64,000 bases of DNA from Magallana angulata (Eukaryota; Mollusca; Bivalvia; Ostreida; Ostreidae): assembly GCF_025612915.1 (NCBI RefSeq), contig NC_069118.1, positions 17,560,539 through 17,624,538 on the forward strand, read 5' to 3'. The stretch's first letter is position 1; every line of letters begins with the position of its first letter. Both the position numbers and the translations under genes were made by a program. This document shows, piece by piece, positions 35,795 through 47,152 of the stretch. The notes below the pieces were generated by a model. The model was given only the letters and a program-made list of their open reading frames with translations. It ran no database searches and was not told the DNA's origin.

Positions 35795-36994
35795 TTTCAA
35801 TACACAATTAATAACGCTTTCACAAAAGAATCTTTCAGATTTTGATTTTAAAATCGCTTTCTTTTTATAATTGTGAAACTAAGTAGGTAGTATTTGGTAG
35901 CTGCATGAAACTGTAGGGACCTTTATCTAAAAACTCTTACTCATGTTTGGTTAAGATAATTAAACAAAAAACAAACAAAATATTCCTGAAAATATAAACA
36001 TGAAAAAGACAATGACTGTGGTGAAAATTGGATGGATGTCAGCTGATTTAGATTTCAAGGATTTTCTAGGTCTGGGTGACCAAACTTGCCTAAAATGTAT
36101 AAATGTATTAATATCAATTGATTGTGATGTCGTGGAAAGGGTTAATACATGTTTTTATGATAGGAATCTGTAAATAATGAACTATGTTGTATTTTCAGTT
36201 TTTCAATTCTCTACTCTTTGTTTTCTTAAAGATGGAGATGAAACAAAGCATAATTTTCCGACATGAAAAAGCAACATTTGCACCGACTGAATGCACACTT
36301 TTGTGTTAAGAAGCGTTCCATGATTGTATATTAAGCGTAAACAATTGAATGTTTGAGCTTATTGGAAGTAACTAGTATCCTTTGTGTAACAAAGGGCCAC
36401 GATCTGTAAAAATGTATAAAATTAATGCAATAAATTACATATAATAAACATGTGTATAAGACTGTATATATCGTATGAAATAACAGTCATATGATTGTTA
36501 ATTGATGACATAAATTAAAAGGGGTAGCCTAACAATAACTTATTTACAAATAAGTCTGGTATTTAGCTTTTATATGTAGGATTTAATTCTATTCTCATTT
36601 TAATACCTAACGTCAATGTTGCTAGTTATGAGTTCCCGGAAACTACAATAAATTCAATAGTTTTAAATACCAATTTAAAACGTATTTTGTACGTATACAT
36701 TCGTTTTATTTTCCATTTAAAATCTGAATTATGAATGTTCACAATAAATAAGTTAAGAATTTTTTTTACATAATTTGAATTTGTTGTTTGTTTTATATAT
36801 ACAGCAACAATGATATAATTATACCATAAATATAATTTTCATTATGTAAAAAAGTGTGCCTACATATTTCTCATAAAACAAGTGTTACACATCAAATGAC
36901 ACTTTTACAAATATGACTAAAGAACATAAAACACATTGAAGTCATTTCAATAAATTAAGGTAACACAGCGTACCAACTTTTAACACATGATCGT
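35795..36994. repeat. 3' flank block of copy E
   Basis: Counterpart of 24102-25458 with about 155 bp deleted near 36908. Non-coding. Confidence 0.75.
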
Positions 36995-38650
36995 TCACTT
37001 AAGATATTTGATGACCTTAACATCTCCAGTTTTGAACTCGGCGACGAATAAGTTATCAAGTGTGTCAACAGACAGTCCACAAGGTTCATTAATTATGTCA
37101 TTAATAAAACGCAAGAACTGGCCATCCTGACCCAGAATGTGGATACAGAGATTGCCACAATCTGCTACCAATATCTGACTCTGACTGTTTGTTGTGATGC
37201 CACGAGGAATAAACGGATTCTCCTTAGATGGATGACCGGTGTAACGGAATCGGAGTTTCCCAGCCTGACTAACAACTACCACTGCACCGGCTGCACGGTC
37301 AGCCATGCATATATCTAGGTTGCTATTTTCTGCAATGTATTTTACTTTGAAAACTCCTGAGTAAAAAGGTTTACCATTTTTGTCATAAAAAATTGTTTGT
37401 TTCACAACTGAGCCTGAGTATCGAACAACTTTGCAATAAGTTTTGTCATCATCACACATTACTAGCAGAAGATCACCGGAGGACGTCACACAAAGATTAC
37501 AGGGTATCCATCCCTGTAGAGTGATTATTTCTTCTATCTGACCATTCACTACCTTATTTACAGTGCGCAATTCACAATCAATAAACAGTAAACAACCATC
37601 ACTTGTTACTGCTGTATCACTGGGATCTTTTCCAGACTTTGTTTTAATTGCATTGATAACGTTTCCATTAATGTTAAAGCATTTTATTTCGCTAACTTCA
37701 GCATGCGTCCATATTTCTTGTTCGCTGTAAAAGAAAACACTTCTGAGATTGGCATACCCAGTGTTAAACGTGTTGATGACCACTGGTGTATCCAAAACTT
37801 CTCTGGATGACCCCTTTTGTTTCTTCAACGTGTAGCCATTTTCATCTGTGGTAGAGGTTAGAGGTTTGATGGTTCCAATCAATTTTTCAGCTTCTATTCT
37901 ATAAACTGGCTTCGGACAAAATGTAGGCACTGTCACATGAATTTTTGGAGGAAGTTTACCAAATTCGTTGTTTCTTGAACTGTATTCTATGAATGTAGAC
38001 ACAACATTGGATTCCCTCTGTAGGTCCTTCAAAGTTGATAAGTTTTCTTTTATCATGAACTCTATCTGTTTTATCTCTTTTAAATGCTTCATCAAGATGT
38101 CCCGATGGCTTACTTTGATCTCGTTTATTTCGTTCCTCATTTGTCCGATAGCTCTATCAATTTCTTTATGCCATTCCTCTCCTTGTTTGGACACTATTGT
38201 GGTAATTTTTTCATACTCTCCATCTAGGCTGGCAATCTGGCTCTCCAAAGCTTTCCTTATTTCTTCATATGTTGGAGAAATAACATTTTCTATTTCTGCT
38301 GTATCTTTTTTAATGTTTTCTTTCTTCGAATTGTAGCTGTCTTCTAAGTCTACTACATTATGACCTTTGTGTTCTTTTAATATCAAGCATTTGGCGCAAA
38401 TAGAATTGTTACACGACATGCATTGCAGTTTGCATGTTTCTTTGGAATGTTTTTTACAAATTGGAAAAATCAGGGTGGATTCTCGTTGCTGGAATGGGAC
38501 AATTTTATGTTTGTCATATTCATCTGAGATGTGTTCTCCTATACATAGCTTGCATAGTTTGACATGACAGAAGTCACAATAATTCTGTACAAGGTGATCC
38601 TCACAAAGGTCACACCGTACCACGTCTTGGGCACTGAGACGAGGATCCAT
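36995..38650 (-). CDS. Copy E: RING-less TRIM-like protein, B-box x2 / coiled coil / NHL propeller
   Basis: Intact 551-codon single-exon frame and the functional twin of pseudogene C. All sixteen zinc ligands of B-boxes 1 and 2 are present at the positions given for copy B. The first B-box reads RCDLCEDHLVQNYCDFC, unlike its paralogues (CKDN or CTDN). The coiled coil spans about 100-225. The propeller begins near 290 with FNTGYANLRSVFFYSEQEIW and ends with three clear NHL blades. The C-terminus [20 protein letters not shown] differs from the DDP.GMCVDTLDNL of the B type, giving a distinct propeller face. No signal peptide or membrane segment is visible, so it is probably cytosolic. The start is fixed by AG|ATG. 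Upstream lie two 5' modules in tandem (its own and an orphan). Confidence 0.9.
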   Translation of the reverse strand: MDPRLSAQDVVRCDLCEDHLVQNYCDFCHVKLCKLCIGEHISDEYDKHKIVPFQQRESTLIFPICKKHSKETCKLQCMSCNNSICAKCLILKEHKGHNVVDLEDSYNSKKENIKKDTAEIENVISPTYEEIRKALESQIASLDGEYEKITTIVSKQGEEWHKEIDRAIGQMRNEINEIKVSHRDILMKHLKEIKQIEFMIKENLSTLKDLQRESNVVSTFIEYSSRNNEFGKLPPKIHVTVPTFCPKPVYRIEAEKLIGTIKPLTSTTDENGYTLKKQKGSSREVLDTPVVINTFNTGYANLRSVFFYSEQEIWTHAEVSEIKCFNINGNVINAIKTKSGKDPSDTAVTSDGCLLFIDCELRTVNKVVNGQIEEIITLQGWIPCNLCVTSSGDLLLVMCDDDKTYCKVVRYSGSVVKQTIFYDKNGKPFYSGVFKVKYIAENSNLDICMADRAAGAVVVVSQAGKLRFRYTGHPSKENPFIPRGITTNSQSQILVADCGNLCIHILGQDGQFLRFINDIINEPCGLSVDTLDNLFVAEFKTGDVKVIKYLK

Positions 38651-38860
38651 CTAATTTACAAAAGAGTGTACATGTAATACAGCATTTATCTGTGCATCAA
38701 AATACGTTAGCTTGCAATTTATTTTATAGTTTTTTCTGTTATCTTAGCTTTTGAATATATACTCTAAATAAAAATAAATGAAAGGCAGTGTTTACCTTGT
38801 TGAATAAAATGGCGGATCCTGGTCACCCCGACTACCAAGTCAGCTGACAGAGGAAATTAC
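38651..38860 (-). promoter_or_regulatory. Leader intron, 5' exon and promoter module of copy E
   Basis: Intron 38651-38795, exon end at 38796 (CAACAAG|GTAAAC), CCGCCATTTT at about 38807-38816 and palindrome GTCAGCTGAC at about 38839-38848. A GGTTTTTCC site is at 39012-39020 (minus strand). Confidence 0.65.
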
Positions 38861-39051
38861 ATATATAATGTAAATTGAATTCTTTCTGTTAATAAATTTC
38901 TTCTACTGATATTATGTTTTAAGTAAACATGTTATCTCTCCACCTCGATAAAACCAGTAATAAAATTCTGTAAAGAATTTTTTACACCTGGGACAGTAAC
39001 ATATCATAACTGGAAAAACCTAATTGTCCTGATTTTCGTTTTGTGATGTAT

Positions 39052-39290
39052 TCACCGTACTGCGTCCTGGACACTGAAACGAGGATCCATCTAGTTCATA
39101 AAAAGTGTAATGCAATTATTATGCGTGCGTCAAAAACGTTTATCATATTTTCAATATAGTTTTCTTGCTTTTATTATTTTATTATAAATTTAATTTATAT
39201 CTTACCTATTTTATAGACTGTGTTTACCTGGTTGGATAAAATGGCGGATCTACGTCTCCCGAACTACCGAGTCAGCTGACAGAAGATTTT
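39052..39290 (-). pseudogene. Orphan 5' end of a B-box gene (unit 2)
   Basis: Twin of 27514-27745. Exon end at 39228, leader intron of the copy-G type, AG|ATG at 39090, then MDPRFSVQDAVR and TGA. All promoter elements are retained. Its donor could in principle splice onward to the copy E acceptor at 38651. Confidence 0.75.
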
Positions 39291-40920
39291 GTAAAGACCA
39301 GCTGACACCTGAGAGAGACAGGAAAAGATCATGTATACCTGGAAAAAACTATTTGTCCCTACTTTCTTTTTGTGATAGCGGTTATCGGTAATTTACATTT
39401 AAACATTCTAGTAAAAAATGATTAAGATAAATAAATTTTTAGATATTTCCAATTTTTTTAAAATATTGTTTTTCAATTTACAAATGAGATGAACATTTGC
39501 GTATCTCATTGCTAAAAGTTATTACAAAATTACTGGAAAGGGTGGTAGGATTTTAATGAAACGTTCTATCAAAAAAAGATTGTCCTTTATAAAAAGATTC
39601 AAGGCGTCTGTGTACAGATTGCACTATTCAATGAATATGTACTTAAACCTGTAATATTACATGTACATGGCGTTTAATCTGTTTTAAAACAGATATTTCT
39701 GGGTACATTGACTTGAGTGATCCATAGACTAATCCACATTTTACAAAAGCTATTTAATTTGATCGCCATCTTTGGGGAAACCCCCATAGAATTTTCACAG
39801 TAGCCTTTGTAGTTTAGGGGTTTGTAACTTTGTCATTTGACGTTAAAAACCCGTTTTCAACTTTGCATTTTGATTGCTCCAGGGTGGGGCAACTAGCACA
39901 TCGAAAAAATAAATTAAGTTATATGAGATTTTATGATATGACGCCCAAATCTTTGATAGCATACAACAAACAATTTATATTCAAGTAAAGTAATCCTGCG
40001 CGCTGTTAATATGTTCATTATCCCCCCTGCGAACGCAGTGCAAAGATCAACTCCTGAACAACACAAGACGAGCAAATATATGAAACGCCAAATTCTAACA
40101 ATAGGCTAAACATAGCATTAAAGTCGATAAACTAGGTTTTACGTTTGAACATCAAGTATACGGACAGAAAACTATAGTTAACGAAGTGAATCTATATTTC
40201 ACATCTGTATTCTGTAATTAAAGCCACTATCTATGTTTTAAACGTGTAAACTATATAAACTATAATTAACACAATAAACAACCATTTGCTATTGCAAAAA
40301 CGTTAATCAGATAAATATAATTTCACGATTGTGAAACTATGATTAACATCTTTTAACTATAGTTGACGTATGTAAATCATAGTTTACAGTAGTAAATCTT
40401 AATTCATCATCAGCATAATATAATATAATATAATATAATAACTTAATATAATATATACTGATCTTGAACACTGTTCGTTATCACATATAGATGATGTTTA
40501 TTTCTAGACAGATAAACTTGGATAAGCAATCGTTAAGAAGAATAGTTAACACCCATTAAATATGGTTTTATATTGAAATATATTCATCAGCAAAATGTAT
40601 TGTTCAACGTTTATTTACAAATAGAAACACGTTTTACAATTTGGAGCTATTGTTAAGTACGTCGTTTCCTACAGTTTGCTGTTTGAAAATATAATTAACA
40701 GTCAAGCAACCTAATTTATCAACTTTGAAACTATGTTTGGCTCATTTTGTGAATATTAACCAAACAAATACTCTACAAGCTTTACAAGCTCGCACATTAG
40801 ATTATATTAATCAACTAAGATAAAGATAATGTCCTATTCAATGACTTGAATCTACTAAAAGGATACAACTACGGATTCACATAGTCTTTAAGGAACATGT
40901 TGTATTACCTGATAATACTT
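39291..40920. other. Flank between orphan 5' end and unit 3
   Basis: Non-coding counterpart of 27746-29436. Its AT tract (about 40416-40450) is much shorter than in unit 1. Confidence 0.6.
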
Positions 40921-41346
40921 ATCCTGCCAAGTTCTTATATATCATATCAGCGACAGACGCACATTGTAGAGGTATGTCGATAGATTACAAGGATGCCCAA
41001 TGTTTTCTATTGAAATATATATGCACTAATGGAACACTAACTCTTTGGTTGTCGTCTGCCTTCAGAATTGTCGTAAATAAAGTTATAATACGTAAAACCT
41101 CTTGCACTTAAAATAACTTAAGTAAATAAGAAACATATTTGCTTAGAAAAATAAGAACAGACTGAAAATAAAGCAAAGGACATTAAAAGGTATTTCAAGT
41201 TTTTAAATAATTTTATTACACAACATACATAATAAAGCCAAAAAAGTAGATCATCCGACAAAAACTTTCGGACAGAAGCTTTATCATTCATTCAGTTTAT
41301 TTTCCGCATAAGTCAAAGCAATTACCAACTATTTACAAAATATATT

Positions 41347-43013
41347 TTACTTTAGATATTTAATGACCTTGATATCTCCAGTGTTGTACTCGGCAACAAA
41401 CAAGTTGTCAAGTGTATCAACGCACATACTGGAAGGATAATCGAACATTATAATATCAATATGACGCAAGAACTGTCCATCCTGATCCAGAATATGGATA
41501 CAGAGGCTGTCGCCGACTGCTGTTAAGATCTGACTCTGACTGTTTGTTGTAATTCCACGAGGAATAAACGGATTCTCTTTAGATAGATGACCGGTGTAAC
41601 GGAATCGGAGTTTTCCGGCCTGACTAACAACAACCACTGCACCGGCTGCACGGTCAGCCACGCATATATCTAGGTTTCTGTTTTCGGCAATGTATTTTAT
41701 TCTATAATCCCCTGAGTAGAGAGGTTTACCGTTCTTATCATATTGAATCGTTTGTTTCTCAAATGAGCCTGAGTATCGAATAACTTTGCAATGGGTTTCG
41801 TCATCATTACACACCATTACCAGAAGATCTCCGGAGGACGTGACACATAAAAAACGGGGTATCCATCCCTGTAGAGTGATTATTTCTTCTATCTGACCAT
41901 TCACTACTTTATTTACAGTGCTCAATTTCCAGTCAGTATACAGTAAACATCCTTCAGTTGTTACTGCTAGATCATTAGGACATTCTCCAGACTTTGTTCT
42001 AATTACATTGATTGAGTTACCTTTAATGTTGAAGCATTTTATTTCGCTATCTTCAGCAGACGCCCAGATTTCTTGTTCGCTGTGAAAGAAAACATTTCTG
42101 AGATTGGTATACCCTGTGTTAAACGTGTTGATGACCACTGGTGTATCCAACAGTTCTCTGGAGGACATCCTTTGTTTCTTCATTATGTAGCCATTTTCAA
42201 TTGTGGCAGATGTTAGAGGATTGATGGATCCAATTAATGTTTTAGCTTCTATTCTATCCACTGGTCTCGGACAAAATGTAGGCACTTCCACGTGAATTTT
42301 TGGAGGAAGTTTACCAAATTCGTTGTTTCTTGAACTGTATTCTATTACTGTAGACACAACATTGGATTCCCTCTGTGGGTCCTTCAAAGTTGATAAGTTT
42401 TCATTTATCATAGACTCTATCTGTTTTATCTCTTTTAAATGCTTCATCAAGATGTCCCGATGGCTTACTTTGATCTCGTTTATTTCGTTCTTCATTTGTT
42501 CGATAGCTCTATCAATTTCTTTATGCCATTTCTCTCCTTGTTTGGACACTATTGTGTTAATTTTTTCGTACTCTCCATCTAAGCTGGCAATCTGGCTCTC
42601 CAATGCTTTTCTTATTTCTTCATACGTTGGAGAAATTACAGTTTCTATTTCTTCTGTTTCTTTTTTATTAAATGTTTTCTTTCTTCGAATTGTAGCTGTC
42701 TTCTAAGTCTACTACATTATGATCTTTGTAATCTTTTAATATCGAGCATTTGGCGCAAATAGAATTGTTACATGACATGCATTGCAGTTTGCATGTTTCT
42801 TTGGAATGTTTCTTACAATTTGGAAAAATCAGGGTGGATTTTCGTTGCTGGAATGGGACAATTTTATGTTTGTCATATCCATCTGAGATGTGTTCTCCTA
42901 TACATAGCTTACATAGTTTTACATGGCAGTAGTCACAATAATTCTGTACAACGTTATTCTTACAAAGGTCACACCGTACCACGTACGTCCTGGGCACTAA
43001 GACGCGGATCCAT
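41347..43013 (-). pseudogene. Copy F: B-box/NHL gene broken by two 4-bp duplications
   Basis: All domains are recognisable and the propeller is complete. Near the start, ACGT is tandemly repeated (about 42981-42988), shifting the frame after MDPRLSAQD. After the second B-box, four extra bases at about 42668-42672 shift it again before the coiled coil. The long frame 41347-42603 covers coiled coil and propeller; 42668-42997 covers both B-boxes but has no ATG. Otherwise it is as well preserved as the intact copies. The first 20 or so bases of the 5' module are kept, with CCGCCATTTT altered to CTGCCATTTT. Confidence 0.85.
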
Positions 43014-43225
43014 CTATTTTACAAAAGAGTGTACATGTAATTTACATTTAGCATTTATCTTTGCATCAAAATACGTTAGCTTGCAATTTATATTAATATA
43101 GTTTTACTGTTATCTTAGCTTTTGAATATATACTCTAAATGAAAATAAATGAAAGATAGTGTTTACCTTGTTGGATAAAATGGCAGATCAAGATCACCCC
43201 GACTACCAAGTCAGCTGACAGAGGA
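43014..43225 (-). promoter_or_regulatory. Leader intron, 5' exon and promoter module of copy F
   Basis: Exon end at 43167. The YY1-like element is CTGCCATTTT (one change) and the palindrome GTCAGCTGAC is intact at about 43209-43218. Confidence 0.6.
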
Positions 43226-44196
43226 AATTACATATAATGTAAATTGAATTCTTTATGTTAAATATATTTCTTCTACTGATATTATGTTTTTAAGTAAATA
43301 AGTTATCCCCCCATCTCGATAAAACTAGTGATAAAATTCTGTAAAGACTTTTTGACACCTGGGACAGTAATATATCATAACTGGAAAAACCTAATTGTCC
43401 TGACTTTCGTTTTGTGATGTATTTACCTTTAAATATTCAATGCATGTGCATTGATACGTTTTCATTCTATTTAAAGTTACTGTACATTAAGTAATATATA
43501 GACTATTCTCATTCAACAAATATGATGTGTGAAAATGTATAAGCGCTCATTGATTTAAGTTATTTTAGAATTACTGGGAGGGGGGTTAAGACTCAATAAA
43601 ATATTTCCTTCCACTTCGTATAATTTCCTCTATTTCTTACGAGAAATGATTGTAATTTACAATAGTATAGTATCTGACAGGACTGAAATCTACAAGATCC
43701 AGTGTTATCGATCGGTCGAAACCTTCATCGACCAAAAACAAAATTACGGACTGAACGAAAAATCATGATAATCTTAGACTTAATCAAGACATTGTTAGAT
43801 ATTTCTTATATCTATTATGTAAACATACTGATGTACATTAAACAATAATTTTGTTACTTTTATTTACTGTTTGCGAACTATTCATAATTTTTTAAAAAGA
43901 AAGATGCAAATGTAATAGCAAACATTGAGGTATTATTGTTCAGGCAAATCTGTAGGAAAACTATATGTGCATATATTAATGATGAAAAGTAATCTATACT
44001 CAATTTCCTGTGCATTGTACATGTATTATATTGGAAAATCTGTTAACAATCGTTAAGTGTGTACTAGTTCAATATTGGACAATCTATCTACATCCTTTAT
44101 ATACATATATTACGTATTGGTCAATATGTAGGTGCATATTTGTCATAAACATATAATATAGCGATCAACAAAATGATCAATAGATACACATTCGTC
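43226..44196. other. Upstream flank of copy F
   Basis: Paralogous to 20066-21000. Poly-G tract reduced to G6 (43580-43585). Lacks the 329-bp insertion found near H and I; the unoccupied CATTCTATTTA site is at 43463-43473. Confidence 0.7.
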
Positions 44197-44692
44197 ATAT
44201 GTGATACAGATGACATCACAAAACTCGTATCGGCCTCCGGGGCTGATACAGGTTATCAGCCCTAGGGGGCTGATACGGATCCGTATCACACCCCTTGCGG
44301 ATCCCCTCTGCCTCTTTCTTCATTTCAGCATTTGTGCATGTTTACAGACGAAAAATAAAACATTTGTTACAGTCGACATTTTTAAGAGCGGTTGAAAACT
44401 TCAAATGTTTGTTACAGTCGATTTTAAAAACTGAGGAAGTTTCGATTCTGTAGCTACATGTTTGGTAAAACAAATCAGATCTCATATTTTTATTTAATAC
44501 ATGAACAGACTTTTAATTAATACTTAAAATCAATTTGTTCAAGTTGATGTTTTCTTTAAATTTATTATTAAGTATGTGATAAAAATAAGAATGAATACCC
44601 TTTTTCCATATCACAGCCTGTATCAGCCCTCGACCAATATCATCCCTCGGGCTGATACTGGCTGTGATATGGAAAAGGGTATGTATTATTCT
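44197..44692 (+). mobile_element. Foldback-type cassette of about 500 bp, orientation 1
   Basis: Both ends carry hairpins. One is around GGGGCTGATACAGG, GGCTGATACGGATCCGTATC (about 44233-44292). The other, at about 44602-44682, faces ACCCTTTTTCCATATCACAG with CTGTGATATGGAAAAGGGT. The same sequence is present at 58338-58838 in the opposite orientation at the paralogous site, and absent at about 21015 and 32690. No protein is encoded. Likely a non-autonomous foldback or palindromic-end DNA element. Confidence 0.65.
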
Positions 44693-45540
44693 CTATATCT
44701 TATTAGGCTGTATGTCATAAGCTCTCAACACTCCATCATGTTTGTCGATCTGTACGCCACGTACATGTACAATATTGTACAATATTGGAAAATATGTACA
44801 TGGATATCATGTACATGTGTTCTATTAGACAATCTGTACATAGATACCCGGTAGTATGCACATGTAAATTTTCAACTCAAATTAATGAACAACTTTACTT
44901 TGCAAAAAATTTATTCAATTACATACAGTATACCACAATTACCATAATTATATATTAAATAAATAACTAAATATTTGAAAGATTAAAATATTAAAATTAA
45001 TACATAACTTCACTGGGTAATGTATATCACAGTAAATCAAAGAGAATGATTAGATTTCATTCAACAATCAATTAAAGAACAACAAAACAAAAATCGTTGG
45101 AAATGATCACTTCCAAATTGCACATTGGTATTCACAAGGTAGACAGTTGAGCATGTAGCATAACTACATATAATAATACATATTATTCATTTTATTTCAA
45201 TGGTATACATGGTATACAGTTTCTGTACATAAATGTAGATCTTATGGCAACATTCTGTAGAATACCGGTATAACATGGCATGATATCAGTAAAGCTTGCC
45301 TTTGGGTTTTGCAAATTTGGATACGTGAAAAGATACAGTTTTTTCTAGCATAAATAATTGTTCTGATTGATTATTAACAGGATATGGCAACAAATCATTT
45401 AAAATAATTATCACATATATTTGCATTATTTTATGATAAACGTCTATCACTCTTTCAAGATTTAATTCTGTACATGTCAAACAGAACCTAAAGAATATGT
45501 TACAAACCTATCAAATGTTAAAAATATGAATAATGAATAA
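44693..45540. repeat. Remnant of the RCC1-type gene's 3' flank (unit 3)
   Basis: Aligns with 58890-59590 further than units 1 and 2 do, reaching the ACAGGATATGGCAACAAATC and TTTAAAATAATTATCACA blocks. Contains the SINE-free TCATGTTTGTC site at 44736-44746. Confidence 0.7.
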
Positions 45541-47152
45541 AGTATAATGAAAAAAAAAGTATATCAAATATTCATAAAGGTGTTTGTTTTGTTATTTTCG
45601 TCTAAAACACCTTCTGTATGAAAAAAAAATAGTTCCCCCGAAAACTTGTTTGTTAATCGAATTCAGATGGATTTTCTTTATGAATGTTATTTAATATGAA
45701 ATAATTATCTTTCTGTGATGATTAGATGAATAAAATCATATTCATTTAAAATATAATGATCAGCTGCAAAATGAAATCAAAACGTGAGGAGTGAGATACA
45801 TGTACCTTAAGAAATGTATATGACATCTGTGTACCTATATATATATTGGTGATTGGTGTTATATAGTGATTTTATACCAATACAAATAGAAGACATGCAC
45901 AAGACACCTGTGTACAGATTTTCTTATATGTTAATAATACATGGTGTCTTTGTAAATGTCAAACATATAATGCACATACTGTTGGTGTAAATTAAAAAAA
46001 CTAGATGTTTTATTTCCTCTGAAAATTCATGCAACAATTTTAAAAAATGGGAAAAAAACCCAACAACAAACACGTTACGAATGTGCATCTTTCTACGCTA
46101 ATTACTTCTTTACTTTTGAACACTGGAATCTAACATGAAATTTAATAAGTATCGTAAAATAAGAAGAAATCCATTATGATAATTATTTTGATAACTTTTT
46201 AAGAACTCAATAGCGATTTAATCGCATGTACATGTATTTGTGAATATTGCATGCAAACTTAATCTTTGCCCAACAGCTCTCAAGTATCCTTACTACATTT
46301 GGTAGTTTTTCATTATCAACAGAAGAAACTTGTTAGATTCAACCAAATATTAGTAAACAGAACACCGTTATTTTTGTGACTAGAATCAAGCACCGGCTTC
46401 TTTTGTGTAGTTGGTCAAACTCACTGCATGCCTTAAGCAATGAGTGCTAAGCTTTGGATATCGTCGTTCCTATAACACATCAAGACTGTGCGTAAGCGCA
46501 GTATAATATTTTGTCTGCACAGCCTATGTGTGTTCTAGGACCGACTTATTTCCATAGGTACATTTAAACAATAAAATTCTTTCTTTGATGTTTCATGCTG
46601 GATATGAAGGTGGCGACATTGCAGAAAAAATACACAGCGGGTTATGTAATTTTTTTTTTCAATGATCGCTACTTTCATAACCTGCATGAGAGGACGACTT
46701 AAAAATTTAAGCTTTAGGCATGGGTTTTTTTTTTCGAGATACACTCTTAACTTGAATTAAACTGAATGTCACAGAAATACATGATAAATTCCTATGTCAA
46801 GCAATCTCTGTAATAAGTCACTACAAAGTTGTACGATCAGGAATGTTATAATACATGTACAACCAATGCATGGTACTTTAACATCAGTAAATAAAAGATA
46901 CACTAGTATATTTGTTTTAAATAGTACAGCACAAAATCAATGCAAAAATCATCTAAGGAGTAGTCAAAATATAATTTTAAAAAACTTTCATTAGAGAAAA
47001 CAATTCATTTATAAAGCCAAAAGAACATATTATGTCGATCAGAGGAGAATTTGAGAAAATAAACTACATTCGCTCATTCAACCCCCCCCCCCCAAAAAAA
47101 AAACACACAGAAGAAAAAAAAAGGTAGGTAAGTGCTATACACACATTGTCAT
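45541..47152. other. Non-coding stretch downstream of copy G
   Basis: The part at 46080-46330 is related to 10960-11260. A C-run followed by an A-run is at about 47080-47103. No exon is recognised. Confidence 0.5.

Larger units (their letters stand above)
29437..40920. repeat. Segmental duplication unit 2 (about 11.5 kb)
   Basis: Head-to-tail copy of unit 1, holding copy D, SINE, MITEs, propeller fragment, copy E and orphan 5' end in the same order and orientation. Differences are mainly tract lengths, a roughly 155-bp deletion in the 3' flank of E, and single-base changes. The 3' half of its first gene (D) is closer to F than to B. Confidence 0.9.
40921..45540. repeat. Partial third duplication unit
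   Basis: Repeats the first part of units 1 and 2 (3' flank, first B-box gene, upstream flank, RCC1-gene flank remnant) but lacks the SINE, the MITEs, the propeller fragment and the second gene. It looks like the pre-insertion form of the unit. Confidence 0.8.

Noticed and set aside
44576-44854. 92-codon plus-strand frame over the cassette and flank
   Set aside because: Crosses the hairpin end of a non-coding cassette; not conserved in the inverted copy's context.
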